Shown here: one piece after another, positions 40,833 through 51,967 of the stretch | Layout: every line of letters starts with the position of its first letter | Numbering within the stretch: the first letter of the stretch is position 1 | Assembly: GCA_002440765.1 (NCBI GenBank) | Contig: DJVC01000111.1 | Span: 22,608 to 77,150 of the forward strand | Source: a bacterium UBP3_UBA6266 | Lineage (GTDB): Bacteria > Auribacterota > UBA6266 | DNA length: 54,543 nucleotides | Direction: 5' to 3' | The notes under the pieces: generated by a model | Told to the model about the DNA's origin: nothing | Databases searched by the model: none | What the model saw: only the letters and a program-made list of their open reading frames with translations | Made by a program: the position numbers and the translations under genes

Positions 40833-42090
40833 GAATCTTCAGCATATATTTATAGTATATGGCCGGCCAGGAATAATTAAGCATAACCCTCTTAAAGTTC
40901 CTGTGTAATATGCTCTTCTGGCATACCCCCATAATCTTATCCGCAATCTTTTTCGGAGATTCGTTTAAACCGAAATATACCGCGCTTTCACCGAAAACTT
41001 CATAAAGGGGTTTGATGTCGCTGCAAAATATGGGCATTCTGAAAAGACCCGCTTCCAGCAAAGGCAGGCCGAACCCCTCCTGACTGGAGGTTAAAAGAAG
41101 TATATCGCAAAGCCTGTACAGATTTCTCAGCCTTCTTGTATCTATCCGCAGTCTCGTGCCCGCGGAAGATTTTACGTTTGTCATAAATCTCACATGCTTT
41201 TCCAATCCTCTGGATTTTCTGTAAGACAGCAGGTATTCATAATACTTCACAGCTTCTTTATTATGCGGATCGGGAGGACCTGTTATCACATAAAGGACGT
41301 CCAGTCCCCTTTTTTTCAGCTCATAGATTATATCCATACCCTTTTCGATGTTTTTTCTCTTTAAAATCCTGGTGGCGAAAAAAGCGACAAAATCTTTTTC
41401 AAAGAAGCCCTGAGTAACCGCAAACTTCCATATTTCATCATCAATATTAAGAAGGCTTTTTACGTCTATTCCATTGGGCACTATTTTAATATTGCTTTTT
41501 TTTATGCCGAATAAAGATGCCATCTGTCTCTGTCTTTCCTCGGAAATTGCCACATATCTGGCATGTTTATTAAATTTTTTCAACAGCACCCGGGGATATT
41601 CATCCCCAAATTTGAGACTGTAATCGGGGTTTATCATTGACAAGTCATGTGTCCAGACGATAAATTTAACAGTTTTCATTTCATTTATCAGGTCATATAG
41701 GGCGGCCGTAAGCACCAGATTAAAGTGCATTGTCATAATGTTATGTATGATACAAACGGAAACATCCTTCAGAGAGCTTCTGAGTTTCTTTTTCACCAGT
41801 TTTTTTGCCCAGTCAAAAACATCTTTCCTTATTTTACCTTTTTTGGTGAATGAATTTTTGATTATGGGATTGCCTCCCCATATTTCTTCTATTTTATCGA
41901 TTTCAATATTTTCGTCGCTGGTTGCTTCGCATCCCGAAGCGGTAATTATTTTAACCTTATAACCTATCTCCGAAAGGAGGTTCGCATGTCCCTCTATTAC
42001 AAACTCCACCCCCCCGATAACCGGAGGATACGAATAATGAATCATCGCGATTTTCCTGTGGCTTTTGTTCTTATACTTATGAACTGACAT
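40825..42090 (-). CDS. GT4-family glycosyltransferase
   Basis: A 421-residue GT-B enzyme. The N-terminal domain opens with MIHYSYPPVIGGVEFVIEGH (gly-rich acceptor loop); the C-terminal domain carries VPNGIDVKSLL, ATRILKRKNIEKGMDIIYEL and the donor-binding LLTSSQEGFGLPLLEAGLFR (E-x7-E motif). It would transfer a sugar from a nucleotide-sugar donor, probably in lipid- or surface-glycan synthesis, but donor and acceptor are unknown. GAGG precedes the ATG. It lies 19 bases downstream of glycerate kinase on the same strand. Confidence 0.9.
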   Translation of the reverse strand: MSVHKYKNKSHRKIAMIHYSYPPVIGGVEFVIEGHANLLSEIGYKVKIITASGCEATSDENIEIDKIEEIWGGNPIIKNSFTKKGKIRKDVFDWAKKLVKKKLRSSLKDVSVCIIHNIMTMHFNLVLTAALYDLINEMKTVKFIVWTHDLSMINPDYSLKFGDEYPRVLLKKFNKHARYVAISEERQRQMASLFGIKKSNIKIVPNGIDVKSLLNIDDEIWKFAVTQGFFEKDFVAFFATRILKRKNIEKGMDIIYELKKRGLDVLYVITGPPDPHNKEAVKYYEYLLSYRKSRGLEKHVRFMTNVKSSAGTRLRIDTRRLRNLYRLCDILLLTSSQEGFGLPLLEAGLFRMPIFCSDIKPLYEVFGESAVYFGLNESPKKIADKIMGVCQKSILHRNFKRVMLNYSWPAIYYKYMLKILT

Positions 42091-42109
42091 TTCTACCGCC
42101 TCTCACAAA

Positions 42110-43444
42110 TCATGTAATCAACATAAGCCGTATATCCATCACATTGGTTCCCGTCGGGCCCGTTATATAAAGGCCTCCGCATTTCCTGAAAAAATTGTAC
42201 GAATCGTTACTCTCCAGATATTTTGCGGGAATGCATTTTTTCTTTAAAGCTTTTTCAAAAGTGGTTGAGTCTACAACAGCGCCCGCCGAATCCGTGGGGC
42301 CGTCCGTCCCGTCCGTCCCGACGCTCGCTATAACAATGTTATTAAATCCGCTTATATGCTTAACGCAAGCCAGGCAAAATTCCATATTTCTTCCACCCTT
42401 GCCTTTTCCTTTGACCGTAACCGTTGTTTCTCCGCCTGAGATTATGCAGGCCGGTTTTTTAACGGGATTGCCTGATAACAACACTTCCTTAGCGACAGCC
42501 GAATGGACTTTGGCAACATCTTTCGTTTCGCCTTCTATCACAGTGGAAAGCAGCAATGCGTTATATCCCAGTGACGCTGCTTTTTTCATAGCCGCGTCAC
42601 AGGCGAGAAAATTACTTCCAACAAGAAGGTTGGATACTTTTTTAAAAACAGGGTTTCCGGATTTCGGCGTTTCCATACAAGAAACTTTAACCCCCCTGTT
42701 AAGATATTCCATTACCTGTGACGGCATCTTTTTCTGCAATCTATAGCTCTTTATAATGTTAATGCAATCCCCGAAAGTTGTGGGATCCGGAGATGTCACC
42801 CCGGAAGCTATAAAACCCATATCATCGCCTATAACGTCGGAAAGTATCAGGGATATTCCTCTCGCCGGACTTATTAATTCCGCAAGCCGTCCGCCTTTAA
42901 CGGAAGAAATATGCTTCCTGACCGTATTCACTTCCTGTATGGTAGCCCCTGATCTCAGTAAAAGCTGGGTTGTCTTTTGTTTGTCGGGAAAGGAAAGGCC
43001 GCCGGCCGGCAGGGGAAAAAGAGCCGAACCGCCGCCGGATATCAGGCAGAAAACAATATCGTTCTCTCCGGCCTGCTTTACAAAGTCACATATTTCCTTC
43101 GCCCCCCTTAAGCCATTCCTGTCAGGTACGGGATGTCCGCATTCATTTATCTTTATCTTTTTCAGCCCGGCATTATGCCCGTATTTAGTATTGATTATGC
43201 CCCCGGTCAGCCTGGAACCGAGCATTTTTTCCAGCGGTTCCGCCATCCGGGAAGAAGCTTTGCCCAAACCTATAACGTAGATATTATTGATATTGTTCAG
43301 GTCTATTTTATCTTGCCCGACCGAAAGAAACCGGCCTTTAAGACTTACCATCCGTGAAACGGCCATTCCCGGATCAACAGATTTGATGGATTCCGTTATA
43401 ATCCTGTCCGCGTCATTTTTCATATTCCGCATATTTTTCCTCAT
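42110..43444 (-). CDS. Glycerate 2-kinase, MOFRL family
   Basis: A 444-residue class II glycerate kinase that makes 2-phosphoglycerate from glycerate and ATP. Signatures are YVIGLGKASSRMAEPLEKML, GHPVPDRNGLRGA, FCLISGGGSALFPLPAGGLS, INTV-type switch QEVNTVRKHISSVKGGRLAE, DVIGDDMGFIASGVTSPDPT and the MOFRL end (SGGETTVTVKGKGKGGRNME; SVGTDGTDGPTDSAGAVVD). ATG 43444 is chosen because GAGGAGGGG precedes it; the frame continues to 43621 with AT-rich, hydrophobic codons typical of noncoding sequence. It links glycerate or serine-derived carbon to glycolysis. Confidence 0.9.
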   Translation of the reverse strand: MRKNMRNMKNDADRIITESIKSVDPGMAVSRMVSLKGRFLSVGQDKIDLNNINNIYVIGLGKASSRMAEPLEKMLGSRLTGGIINTKYGHNAGLKKIKINECGHPVPDRNGLRGAKEICDFVKQAGENDIVFCLISGGGSALFPLPAGGLSFPDKQKTTQLLLRSGATIQEVNTVRKHISSVKGGRLAELISPARGISLILSDVIGDDMGFIASGVTSPDPTTFGDCINIIKSYRLQKKMPSQVMEYLNRGVKVSCMETPKSGNPVFKKVSNLLVGSNFLACDAAMKKAASLGYNALLLSTVIEGETKDVAKVHSAVAKEVLLSGNPVKKPACIISGGETTVTVKGKGKGGRNMEFCLACVKHISGFNNIVIASVGTDGTDGPTDSAGAVVDSTTFEKALKKKCIPAKYLESNDSYNFFRKCGGLYITGPTGTNVMDIRLMLIT

Positions 43445-43614
43445 CGCGCCCCTCCTCTTCCACATTTTAGGTCGATTTGCAGTTCTTTTTATTATATAAT
43501 TTTTTCTGTGTTTTAACAAAAAAATTCCAATTTTATGATTATCTGATATTATACTGAATATCGCAACGCCGATATATTTCAAAGGATAACATATTCTGTA
43601 CCGGAGGATAAAAA

Positions 43615-44247
43615 ATGGCAATGCTCAGACAGATAACAAGAGAATTAAGAAATCACGCTCCCTTTACGGTCATTGGATCCGCCTCGGGTATAGTACTTAT
43701 GTTTTTCTTCCAGAACATACCCGAGAAAACCGCATATAATATTTTTCGCATCCTTCACCCGACCCATGTAATATTAAGCGCGCTGGTCACAGCTTCCATG
43801 TATAAAATTTATAAATGCGGTAAAATCAAAGGAAAATGCAGCCTGCTGGGTCTGTTTGCGATAGGGTACATCGGATCAATAGGGATTGCAACTCTGAGCG
43901 ACTGCATCATCCCTTATTTCGCCGAGTGGGCGCTGGAAATGCCGAACAGGCACCTCCACATAGGATTCATCGAAGAATGGTGGCTTGTTAATCCTCTGGC
44001 GGTAGCGGGCATCGCAATCGCATATTTTTACCCAAAAACAAAATTTCCCCACAGCGGACATGTTCTCATAAGCACCTGGGCTTCCCTGTTTCATATCATT
44101 ATGGCTAAAGGCATGGGCTATCAATGGTACTTATACCCGATAGTATTCATATTTCTGTTTGTTGCCGTATGGCTCCCATGCTGTATCAGCGATATTGTAT
44201 TTCCGTTGCTTTTTATAAATGAAGAAATCCCCCACAGCCATAATTGA
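43615..44247 (+). CDS. Multi-span membrane protein with conserved-looking histidines
   Basis: A 210-residue protein with about five to six membrane spans. Histidines sit in or near membrane segments: ILHPTHVILSA, NRHLHIGFIEEWW, FPHSGHVLISTW, SLFHIIMAK and the C-terminal HSHN. Such a pattern suggests metal or proton handling, but I recognise no family. GGAGG precedes the ATG. The terminator at 44225-44260 begins within its last codons. It is divergent from glycerate kinase. Confidence 0.55.
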   Translation: MAMLRQITRELRNHAPFTVIGSASGIVLMFFFQNIPEKTAYNIFRILHPTHVILSALVTASMYKIYKCGKIKGKCSLLGLFAIGYIGSIGIATLSDCIIPYFAEWALEMPNRHLHIGFIEEWWLVNPLAVAGIAIAYFYPKTKFPHSGHVLISTWASLFHIIMAKGMGYQWYLYPIVFIFLFVAVWLPCCISDIVFPLLFINEEIPHSHN

Positions 44248-44266
44248 CCGCGGGGGATTTTATTTT
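44225..44266 (+). terminator. Terminator overlapping the end of the gene at 43615
   Basis: AAATCCCCC (44225-44233) and GGGGGATTT (44252-44260) form a perfect 9-bp stem with an 18-base loop that contains the stop codon, followed by TATTTT. It may act on both strands because gdhA ends 15 bases farther on. Confidence 0.6.
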
Positions 44267-44280
44267 CCCGGTTTTTTTGC

Positions 44281-45683
<1,403 letters not shown>

Positions 45684-45750
45684 GTCGCAACCTACTTAAA
45701 AACAACCACCACGCCTTTGTGTTGATTGATATAATTAAAAAGTATGTAAT

Positions 45751-45778
45751 AGTATATATGATATCCATAAGTGTTCAA
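45751..45778 (-). promoter_or_regulatory. Promoter of gdhA
   Basis: TTGAAC (45778-45773), a 16-base spacer and TATACT (45756-45751), giving a leader of about 125 bases with the terminator-like hairpin. Confidence 0.55.
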
Positions 45779-45811
45779 CAAAAATTTTGAAATTCCGGAT
45801 TTTCATATATC

Positions 45812-45840
45812 TTGACGTAATATAAATGCTTCTTTAGAAT
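45812..45840 (+). promoter_or_regulatory. Leaderless-type promoter of nadE
   Basis: TTGACG (45812-45817), a 17-base spacer and TAGAAT (45835-45840), ending 7 bases before ATG 45848. No ribosome-binding site is visible. Confidence 0.5.
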
Positions 45841-45847
45841 AACTTCT

Positions 45848-47497
45848 ATGAAAATAGCCGTCGCACAGTTAAATCCCGTTGTGGGAAACATTACAGGAAA
45901 CCTGGCCAAACTCGAAAAAACCCTAAAGCAGTTCCGTCCCCTCAAACCGGATTTGGCGGTCTTCCCTGAGTTATTCATAACAGGTTATCCGCCAAGGGAT
46001 TTGCTTACAAGCAGGTGGTTTATTAAACTGGTGTTCAAGGCAAATAAAGAAGTGCTGAAAATATCGAAAAAATATAAAGGGACCGGTATTCTGGTCGGGA
46101 GCATAACACCGGCAAAAGAAATCGCAGGCAAAAGACTTTATAACTCCGCTCTCCTCTGCTATAACGGCAGACTGATCGCGGCCATACACAAAACTCTTCT
46201 GCCCGCGTATGATGTTTTTGATGAAACAAGATATTTTCAGACTTCGGATAAAATACGGCCGGTACATTTTAAGAATAAAAAACTCGGTATCACAATATGC
46301 GAAGACGCATGGAATTCCGGAAAATCAGGCGTTTACAACAAACAATACGCATCGAATCCGGTAAAAATACTCGCCGGGAAAAAAGCGGATATAATAATCA
46401 ATCTGTCCGCATCCCCGTATCAGGTATCCAAGGATAAAGTCCGTTTCAAACTTTTCGGCGCCCAGGCCAGGAAATTCAACGTTCCCTTCCTTTTTGTCAA
46501 CCAGGTTGGGGGGAATGATGAGTTGATATTTGACGGCGGCAGCATGTTTATAGATAGTAAGGGCCGCTTAAATACCGCATTGCCCTCATTTAAAGAAACT
46601 GCTGAATTAATAGATACGGACGGGAAACAGGGACCGATAGGATTTAAGCCCTTAAATAAAACCGAATCTGTATATAATGCCCTCTGCCTAGGTTTAAGGG
46701 ATTATGTGAAAAAATGCGGGTTTAAAAAAGTTGTCCTGGGACTTTCGGGCGGTATAGATTCCGCGGTGGTATGCTGTATCGCGGCAAGGGCGCTCGGAAC
46801 GGAAAACGTAACGGGAATCATGATGCCTTCAAAATTCTCTTCCAGGTCCAGCATTGAGGATTCAAAAAAACTCATAAAAAATCTCGGGATAGGATCAAAA
46901 ACAATCCCTATAAGCAGAATCGTTGCTTCATTTGCGTCTTCCCTCAAGACACATTTTAAAAACACCGGGCCCGACATCACTGAAGAAAATATCCAGGCAA
47001 GGGTCAGGGGCAATATTTTAATGGCATTGTCGAATAAATTCGGATGGCTTGTGCTGTCAACAGGCAATAAAAGCGAACTTGCGGTGGGTTATTGCACATT
47101 ATACGGAGACATGAGCGGCGGGTTGAGCGTGCTCTCGGACGTACCCAAGACTCTTGTATATCAAATCGCCCGGCACATCAACAATAACGGCGATCTCATA
47201 CCCCTCAATATAGTTACAAAAGCTCCTTCGGCCGAACTCAAGCCGGGACAGACAGATCAGGACACGCTTCCGCCTTATGGCGCACTCGATAAAATAATTG
47301 AACTATATATAGATAAAAAACTGCCGGTTTCCGAAATCACAAGGAAAACCCTTCCCGGAAATACTGTAAGATGGGTTGTAAATACAATCAACAAAAACGA
47401 ATATAAAAGAAAACAGGCGGCGCCGGGTTTGAAAATCACATCTACCGCATTCGGCATGGGAAGAAGAATGCCCGTCGCGGCAAAATACCTGCTGTAG
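45848..47497 (+). CDS. nadE: Glutamine-dependent NAD+ synthetase
   Basis: A 549-residue two-domain enzyme for the last step of NAD synthesis. Residues 1-260 are a nitrilase-type glutaminase: Glu in VFPELFITGYPPRD, Lys in IHKTLLPAYDVFDE and Cys in LGITICEDAW. Residues about 275-549 are the ATP-PP synthetase: LGLSGGIDSAVVCCIAARAL, STGNKSELAVGYCTLYGDMS, and PSAELKPGQTDQDTLPPY. The length is typical of bacterial two-domain NadE. It is convergent with the gene at 47504, with 6 bases between. The start lacks a Shine-Dalgarno site and the promoter is positioned for a leaderless mRNA. Confidence 0.95.
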   Translation: MKIAVAQLNPVVGNITGNLAKLEKTLKQFRPLKPDLAVFPELFITGYPPRDLLTSRWFIKLVFKANKEVLKISKKYKGTGILVGSITPAKEIAGKRLYNSALLCYNGRLIAAIHKTLLPAYDVFDETRYFQTSDKIRPVHFKNKKLGITICEDAWNSGKSGVYNKQYASNPVKILAGKKADIIINLSASPYQVSKDKVRFKLFGAQARKFNVPFLFVNQVGGNDELIFDGGSMFIDSKGRLNTALPSFKETAELIDTDGKQGPIGFKPLNKTESVYNALCLGLRDYVKKCGFKKVVLGLSGGIDSAVVCCIAARALGTENVTGIMMPSKFSSRSSIEDSKKLIKNLGIGSKTIPISRIVASFASSLKTHFKNTGPDITEENIQARVRGNILMALSNKFGWLVLSTGNKSELAVGYCTLYGDMSGGLSVLSDVPKTLVYQIARHINNNGDLIPLNIVTKAPSAELKPGQTDQDTLPPYGALDKIIELYIDKKLPVSEITRKTLPGNTVRWVVNTINKNEYKRKQAAPGLKITSTAFGMGRRMPVAAKYLL

Positions 47498-47503
47498 CGG
47501 TCT

Positions 47504-50140
47504 TCACTTCCCTTTTATCTCCTCCGAAAGGAAGACCATCCCTTCCTGTTTCAGGGCGTTTACATGAATATACAGACCGAAGCCTTTTTTCAGTTCAGCC
47601 GTATCAATAACATGCACCGCATCCGCAAATGACCCGGAAACAGTTATCAGTTCTTTTAACTTATTTCGGGTACCCGCCAAAATCTGATTGTTAATAAAAT
47701 ATTTTTCTCTTTCCGGAAATACCGCGAGATATATTATTTCCATTTCGACCAGATCATTGAAAAAGTGCGTGCCCAGCGATATATCCGGCGTAAGGTCTTT
47801 GCGCATTATCGCGAGTTCGCATAGAACCGCCACGTTTTTTATCTCCGAAAAGGAAACGGGTATCCCCAGCGAAGGCATCTTGGTGCCCCACCTTCCCGGG
47901 CCGATAAGCATAATATTTTCATCCTTGCTTTTCATATTCGTCAATTTACCTATCAGCCTGGCTACCGAATATCTGTCGGTAATGGGCATATTCCCGTACT
48001 TCCCGGGCAAAACAAATATTATTTTATCTATCTTCCTGGAAACTGTCTGCCCGATGATCGGGCCGCTTGTCTGGAGTATTATGTTTTCCTTAACAATATT
48101 GTCCGGAGACTTAATCTCTCTTAACTCCCCGATAACCTGAAACGGCCTGCACTGCAGCAGGTTTATTCTGTAATCTTTTTCATTCAAAAAATTAGCCGCA
48201 AATTCTATGTCGACCGGATGGCTGTAAGCTTTCTCTATTTCTTTCATCATCCGGGAAATGTTATCTACAAACGAAGTTTCTGTCAGAAGCTTTTCGAATG
48301 ATATCATCCACGGGAAAACATCCGTGATATTATATTCCTTCGCTCTCTGTTCCATCTCTTTAGCTTTTGTCGCGAAAATTTCAATCGGTATTTCGGGGCT
48401 CTTCTTCGCCACTTCCTCAAAATCATATGATGACAGCTTATTCTCCGATAGGTCAATGACATCCACAACTTTCTGCGTATATTTTTTTACATCATCAAAA
48501 GAAGATTCGGGCCTTATCAACGGGGCATTAAGTGCGACTATTCTGGTATAATCCTCATCACAACGGTCAACCGCGCGGGTTCCCAACCCGAATACAAGTC
48601 TTATCACTCCCTTTGCCGGATCGATTTTGCTGTTCCATACAAAAGGATTAAAAGAATATCCGACACCCGCTATCTGAGGAAAATACAGATCACCGTAAAA
48701 AGAACCTGAAACCCTCTGGACCAGCAAAGCCATCTGCTCTTCTCTTTTCAGTATACTCCTGTGAATACGATATGACAGCGCGTCTTCACTCATTGTGCTC
48801 GCATAAACATCCCTGACCGCGGAAATGAGGTTTTTAAGGCGTTCTTCGGGTGTTCCCTGGTTTGCGCAGAAAACACTTTCGTATTTCCCCGAAAAAGCGT
48901 TCCCGTAAGCATCCTCCAGAAGGCTGCTCGACCTCACAATGAAGGGCGACTGGCCGAAGTAATTAAGCATTTCTTTAAGCTGCTCTATGATATCCTGAGG
49001 GAAATTCCCTTTTTCAAGTTTTTGCCGTATATTGCTCGCGTCATCAAACACCTTATCCGAGTATTTCAGATTATGTTTTTCCCACCAGCACTTATTCTGA
49101 ATCACATAAGTATAAAAAACATCCGAACCGATGAAAAAAGAATCATGTGTTTCAAGCAAATCATCCCAGTGCGGATTTGTTTTTTTCAATATCGCCCTTG
49201 AAAGAAGCATCCCCGCTGATTTGCCTCCGATAAGTCCGGTTCCTATCATCCTCTTCCCTATCGAAATCAAATCGGAAATATCAAAATTATTCTCGCACAG
49301 CCGCAGAAGCTCATCGTCGCGTGTTATTATCATTTTAATCAACTGTTCTTTCAGCGATTTGACTTCTTCCTTACCCGTTCTGCTGCCCTTTTCCATTTTT
49401 TCATAGATGCTCTGAGCCCTGATAAAAGTACTGGTCCACGTATCCTGCGGATTGATATTCCCGTCTATCCATGGCTGAGGGACCCTGGACATGATTTCCG
49501 AAACGGTCGCGCTTCTTTTAACGGGTATGAGAACATCCCCTTCCCGGCTGTGAAGCATATACATCGTCGGAGAATACCGTTTAAAGACCTTAAGGGGAAG
49601 CAAATACATTTTTTCTCCGCTTTTAAACACATCTATAACCACCTGGGCGGTGCTGTGTATGGCTTTTATGGCAAAGGGGGTATGCTGGTTCCTGAAAAGC
49701 ACAAAATAAGTAGCTGTCTCGAAATCATAAAGATACGGGCAGGTCAACATAAAGAAATTACCGAGCATCCTGTCGCTGTACCAATCAACCGCAAGCCCTG
49801 AAAGGCAGTCAAAAACATAACAGGCGCCCTTGCCGAATTTTTCAATTACCTTAAATATATCGGATATAAACTGTTCAAATCCGAGTCGGGGTTCGAGTTT
49901 ATAGATCTGGGCTTTCACATCCTCCGGCAGGAGGGGGCCGTGTTCGGCGAAACGAAAATATATAAGTTTTTTACCCTCTTTATAAGCATGCCTGCAGAAA
50001 GGCTCCACTATCGAAAAATAATCTTTGATATCATCGACCTGCCATACTACATTATCGCCCGCGAGGATACCCTGAAGCATCAGGTCAAGAGACTGGATTC
50101 CCGAACTGAAAAACGATTTATTTGACGAATCATCATTCAT
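47504..50140 (-). CDS. PEP synthase/PPDK ATP-grasp-domain protein with N-terminal RecA/KaiC-like domain
   Basis: An 878-residue protein. Residues about 10-220 resemble a KaiC/RecA-like fold (SSGIQSLDLMLQGILAGDNVV, KKLIYFRFAEH, GACYVFDCLSGLAVDW), but the loop where Walker A would be reads LAGDNVVWQV and lacks GK[ST], so it is probably inactive. Residues about 300-700 match the PPDK N-terminal nucleotide-binding region: GLIGGKSAGMLLSR, FIVRSSSLLEDAYGNAFSGK, MALLVQRVSG, GYSFNPFVWN and VFGLGTRAVDR. The phosphohistidine swivel domain and the PEP-binding barrel are absent, and the C-terminus is unrelated. It cannot perform the full PPDK/PPS reaction; phosphotransfer to another partner is possible. 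Start: ATG, no clear ribosome-binding site. Confidence 0.7.
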   Translation of the reverse strand: MNDDSSNKSFFSSGIQSLDLMLQGILAGDNVVWQVDDIKDYFSIVEPFCRHAYKEGKKLIYFRFAEHGPLLPEDVKAQIYKLEPRLGFEQFISDIFKVIEKFGKGACYVFDCLSGLAVDWYSDRMLGNFFMLTCPYLYDFETATYFVLFRNQHTPFAIKAIHSTAQVVIDVFKSGEKMYLLPLKVFKRYSPTMYMLHSREGDVLIPVKRSATVSEIMSRVPQPWIDGNINPQDTWTSTFIRAQSIYEKMEKGSRTGKEEVKSLKEQLIKMIITRDDELLRLCENNFDISDLISIGKRMIGTGLIGGKSAGMLLSRAILKKTNPHWDDLLETHDSFFIGSDVFYTYVIQNKCWWEKHNLKYSDKVFDDASNIRQKLEKGNFPQDIIEQLKEMLNYFGQSPFIVRSSSLLEDAYGNAFSGKYESVFCANQGTPEERLKNLISAVRDVYASTMSEDALSYRIHRSILKREEQMALLVQRVSGSFYGDLYFPQIAGVGYSFNPFVWNSKIDPAKGVIRLVFGLGTRAVDRCDEDYTRIVALNAPLIRPESSFDDVKKYTQKVVDVIDLSENKLSSYDFEEVAKKSPEIPIEIFATKAKEMEQRAKEYNITDVFPWMISFEKLLTETSFVDNISRMMKEIEKAYSHPVDIEFAANFLNEKDYRINLLQCRPFQVIGELREIKSPDNIVKENIILQTSGPIIGQTVSRKIDKIIFVLPGKYGNMPITDRYSVARLIGKLTNMKSKDENIMLIGPGRWGTKMPSLGIPVSFSEIKNVAVLCELAIMRKDLTPDISLGTHFFNDLVEMEIIYLAVFPEREKYFINNQILAGTRNKLKELITVSGSFADAVHVIDTAELKKGFGLYIHVNALKQEGMVFLSEEIKGK

Positions 50141-50185
50141 ATCATGACATTCTATGCGAAAACATAAAAAAAAACTATTTTTTTA

Positions 50186-50223
50186 TTGACAACATTCCTT
50201 AATGATACTATTTTAGTATCATT
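50186..50223 (+). promoter_or_regulatory. Promoter and operator of the Rrf2-hcp-hrb-fprA-rbr operon
   Basis: TTGACA (50186-50191), a 17-base spacer and TATTTT (50209-50214). A perfect 10-bp inverted repeat, AATGATACTA (50201-50210) and TAGTATCATT (50214-50223), 3 bases apart, covers the -10 box. It is well placed for autorepression by the Rrf2 protein. Confidence 0.65.
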
Positions 50224-50248
50224 ATATATCATAAGAAAGGCAAAGCAA

Positions 50249-50653
50249 ATGAAACTGTTAACCCGGGATACAGATTATGCCGTAAGGGCGCTGATTTTTA
50301 TAGGAAAAGCGAATAAGCGCAAAATCGGGATAATCACCGTGGATGAAATTGTGAGGTCTTTAAACCTGCCGAAAGCCCTGCTCAGAAAACTGCTCCAGAC
50401 TTTATCAAAAAATAAAATCCTCAAATCCGGCAGGGGAAAACACGGGGGGTTCTCATTATTAAAAGACCCCGGAAAAATCAATGTATCGGACATCATAAGC
50501 ATTTTCCAGGGACCGGTTGATTTCACAAACTGCCTGCTCAGAAACGAACCCTGCCCGAACAGGAAAGTGTGCCGTGTCAGGAAAAAAATATTAAGCCTTT
50601 CCGGATATGTGGACAGAGAACTTAAAAAAATAACTTTATCATCTTTAACTTAA
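50249..50653 (+). CDS. Rrf2-family Fe-S cluster transcriptional regulator
   Basis: A 134-residue winged-helix regulator. The N-terminal MKLLTRDTDYAVRALIFIGK is a typical Rrf2 start; the recognition helix follows in LNLPKALLRKLLQTLSK and the wing in SGRGKHGGFSLLKDP. Cys95, Cys102 and Cys108 (NCLLRNEPCPNRKVC) fit the three-cysteine ligand set of IscR/NsrR-like regulators. Cluster loss by NO or oxygen would change DNA binding. AAAGG lies upstream of ATG 50249; the longer frame to 50186 runs through the promoter. It is the first gene of the stress operon and probably senses NO or oxidative stress. Confidence 0.9.
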   Translation: MKLLTRDTDYAVRALIFIGKANKRKIGIITVDEIVRSLNLPKALLRKLLQTLSKNKILKSGRGKHGGFSLLKDPGKINVSDIISIFQGPVDFTNCLLRNEPCPNRKVCRVRKKILSLSGYVDRELKKITLSSLT

Positions 50654-50664
50654 AGGAGGTTCTT

Positions 50665-51954
50665 ATGTTTTGTTACCAGTGCGAACAGACAGCCGGAGGC
50701 AAAGGCTGTACAGTACAGGGGGTTTGCGGGAAAAATCCGGATATTCAGAGTCTTCAGGACATACTGCTTTTCGGGCTAAAAGGAATAGCGGCCTACGCTT
50801 ATCACGCAAGAGAGCTTGGAAAATCGGACCCGGAAGTGGATGCTTTCATGCATGAAGCCCTTTTTAAAACTGTCACAAATGTAAGTTTCGACTTGCAGGA
50901 TTATGTAAATATCGTGCTGAAATGCGGTAAAATAAACCTCAAGACAATGGAAATGCTTGATAAGGCCAACACCGAAAAATTCGGCAACCCCATACCTGCC
51001 GAAGTAGAAACAGGCACTAAAGCCGGACCCGGAATCCTTATAACCGGCCATGACCTGCTCGATCTGTATGAACTGCTGAAGCAGACGGAAGGAACGGGGA
51101 TAAACATTTATACACATTCCGAAATGCTTCCCGCGCACGGTTATCCCGAGATAAAAAAATTCAGGCACCTGGCAGGCAATTTCGGAGGCGCATGGCAGGA
51201 ACAGAAAAAAGAATTCAACGAATTTTCCGGAGCAATACTGGCAAATACAAATTGTATCCTGATTCCTCCCGAAAATACTTATCTCGACCGTCTTTTTACA
51301 TGTTCAATCACAGGAATTGAGGGAGCGGCGCATATCAAAGGGCGCGATTTCACTCCGGTTATCGAAAAGGCAAAATCCCTGCCGCCGCTAAAGGAAAAGC
51401 CCGGCAAAAAAATAATGACGGGGTTCCATCACACCGCAATTCTATCAATGGCGGATAAAATAGTTAAGGCTGTGAAAGAGAAAAAAATCAGGCGCTTCTT
51501 CCTTATAGGAGGCTGCGACGGCGCAAAACCCGGAAGAAATTACTATACCGAACTTGCCGAAAAAGTGCCCGGGGACTGCGTAATCCTGACACTTGCCTGT
51601 GGAAAATACAGGTTCAACAAACTTGACTTCGGCGATATTGACGGTATTCCGAGATTAATAGATATCGGGCAATGCAACAACGCTTACTCGGCAATACAGG
51701 TAGCTCTGGCGCTGTCAAAAGCATTTAACACAGGAGTTAATGAGCTTCCTCTTTCTATTGTGTTGTCCTGGTTTGAACAAAAAGCAGTTGCAATTCTCCT
51801 GACTTTACTTTATCTTGGAATCAAGGGTGTCAGGATAGGGCCAAGCCTGCCCGCTTTTATTACTCCGAATGTTCTTAAGATACTTCAGGAAAATTTCGAT
51901 ATCAAACCGATAAAAACACCTGAAGAGGACATGAAAGAAATACTGGGATATTAG
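50665..51954 (+). CDS. hcp: Hybrid cluster protein (Hcp), short class III form
   Basis: A 429-residue Fe-S-O protein, also called prismane or hydroxylamine reductase; known Hcp proteins reduce NO or hydroxylamine. The N-terminal cluster ligands are Cys3, Cys6, Cys15 and Cys21 ([20 protein letters not shown]). Ligands of the hybrid cluster occur in [74 protein letters not shown] and [11 protein letters not shown]. The E. coli and Desulfovibrio forms have about 550 residues; this one lacks roughly 120 residues in the second domain, as in archaeal and thermophilic class III forms. AAAGGAGG precedes the ATG, 11 bases after the Rrf2 gene. Confidence 0.93.
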   Translation: MFCYQCEQTAGGKGCTVQGVCGKNPDIQSLQDILLFGLKGIAAYAYHARELGKSDPEVDAFMHEALFKTVTNVSFDLQDYVNIVLKCGKINLKTMEMLDKANTEKFGNPIPAEVETGTKAGPGILITGHDLLDLYELLKQTEGTGINIYTHSEMLPAHGYPEIKKFRHLAGNFGGAWQEQKKEFNEFSGAILANTNCILIPPENTYLDRLFTCSITGIEGAAHIKGRDFTPVIEKAKSLPPLKEKPGKKIMTGFHHTAILSMADKIVKAVKEKKIRRFFLIGGCDGAKPGRNYYTELAEKVPGDCVILTLACGKYRFNKLDFGDIDGIPRLIDIGQCNNAYSAIQVALALSKAFNTGVNELPLSIVLSWFEQKAVAILLTLLYLGIKGVRIGPSLPAFITPNVLKILQENFDIKPIKTPEEDMKEILGY

Positions 51955-51967
51955 GGGCTTTACTGAA

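Noticed and set aside
42195..43280. Two long plus-strand frames opposite glycerate kinase
   Set aside because: The minus-strand MOFRL signatures are decisive; the frames have no initiation signals.
45685..45750. Known glutamine or other riboswitch in the gdhA leader
   Set aside because: I could not find the conserved sequence elements of the glutamine riboswitch classes I know; only the terminator hairpin is supported.
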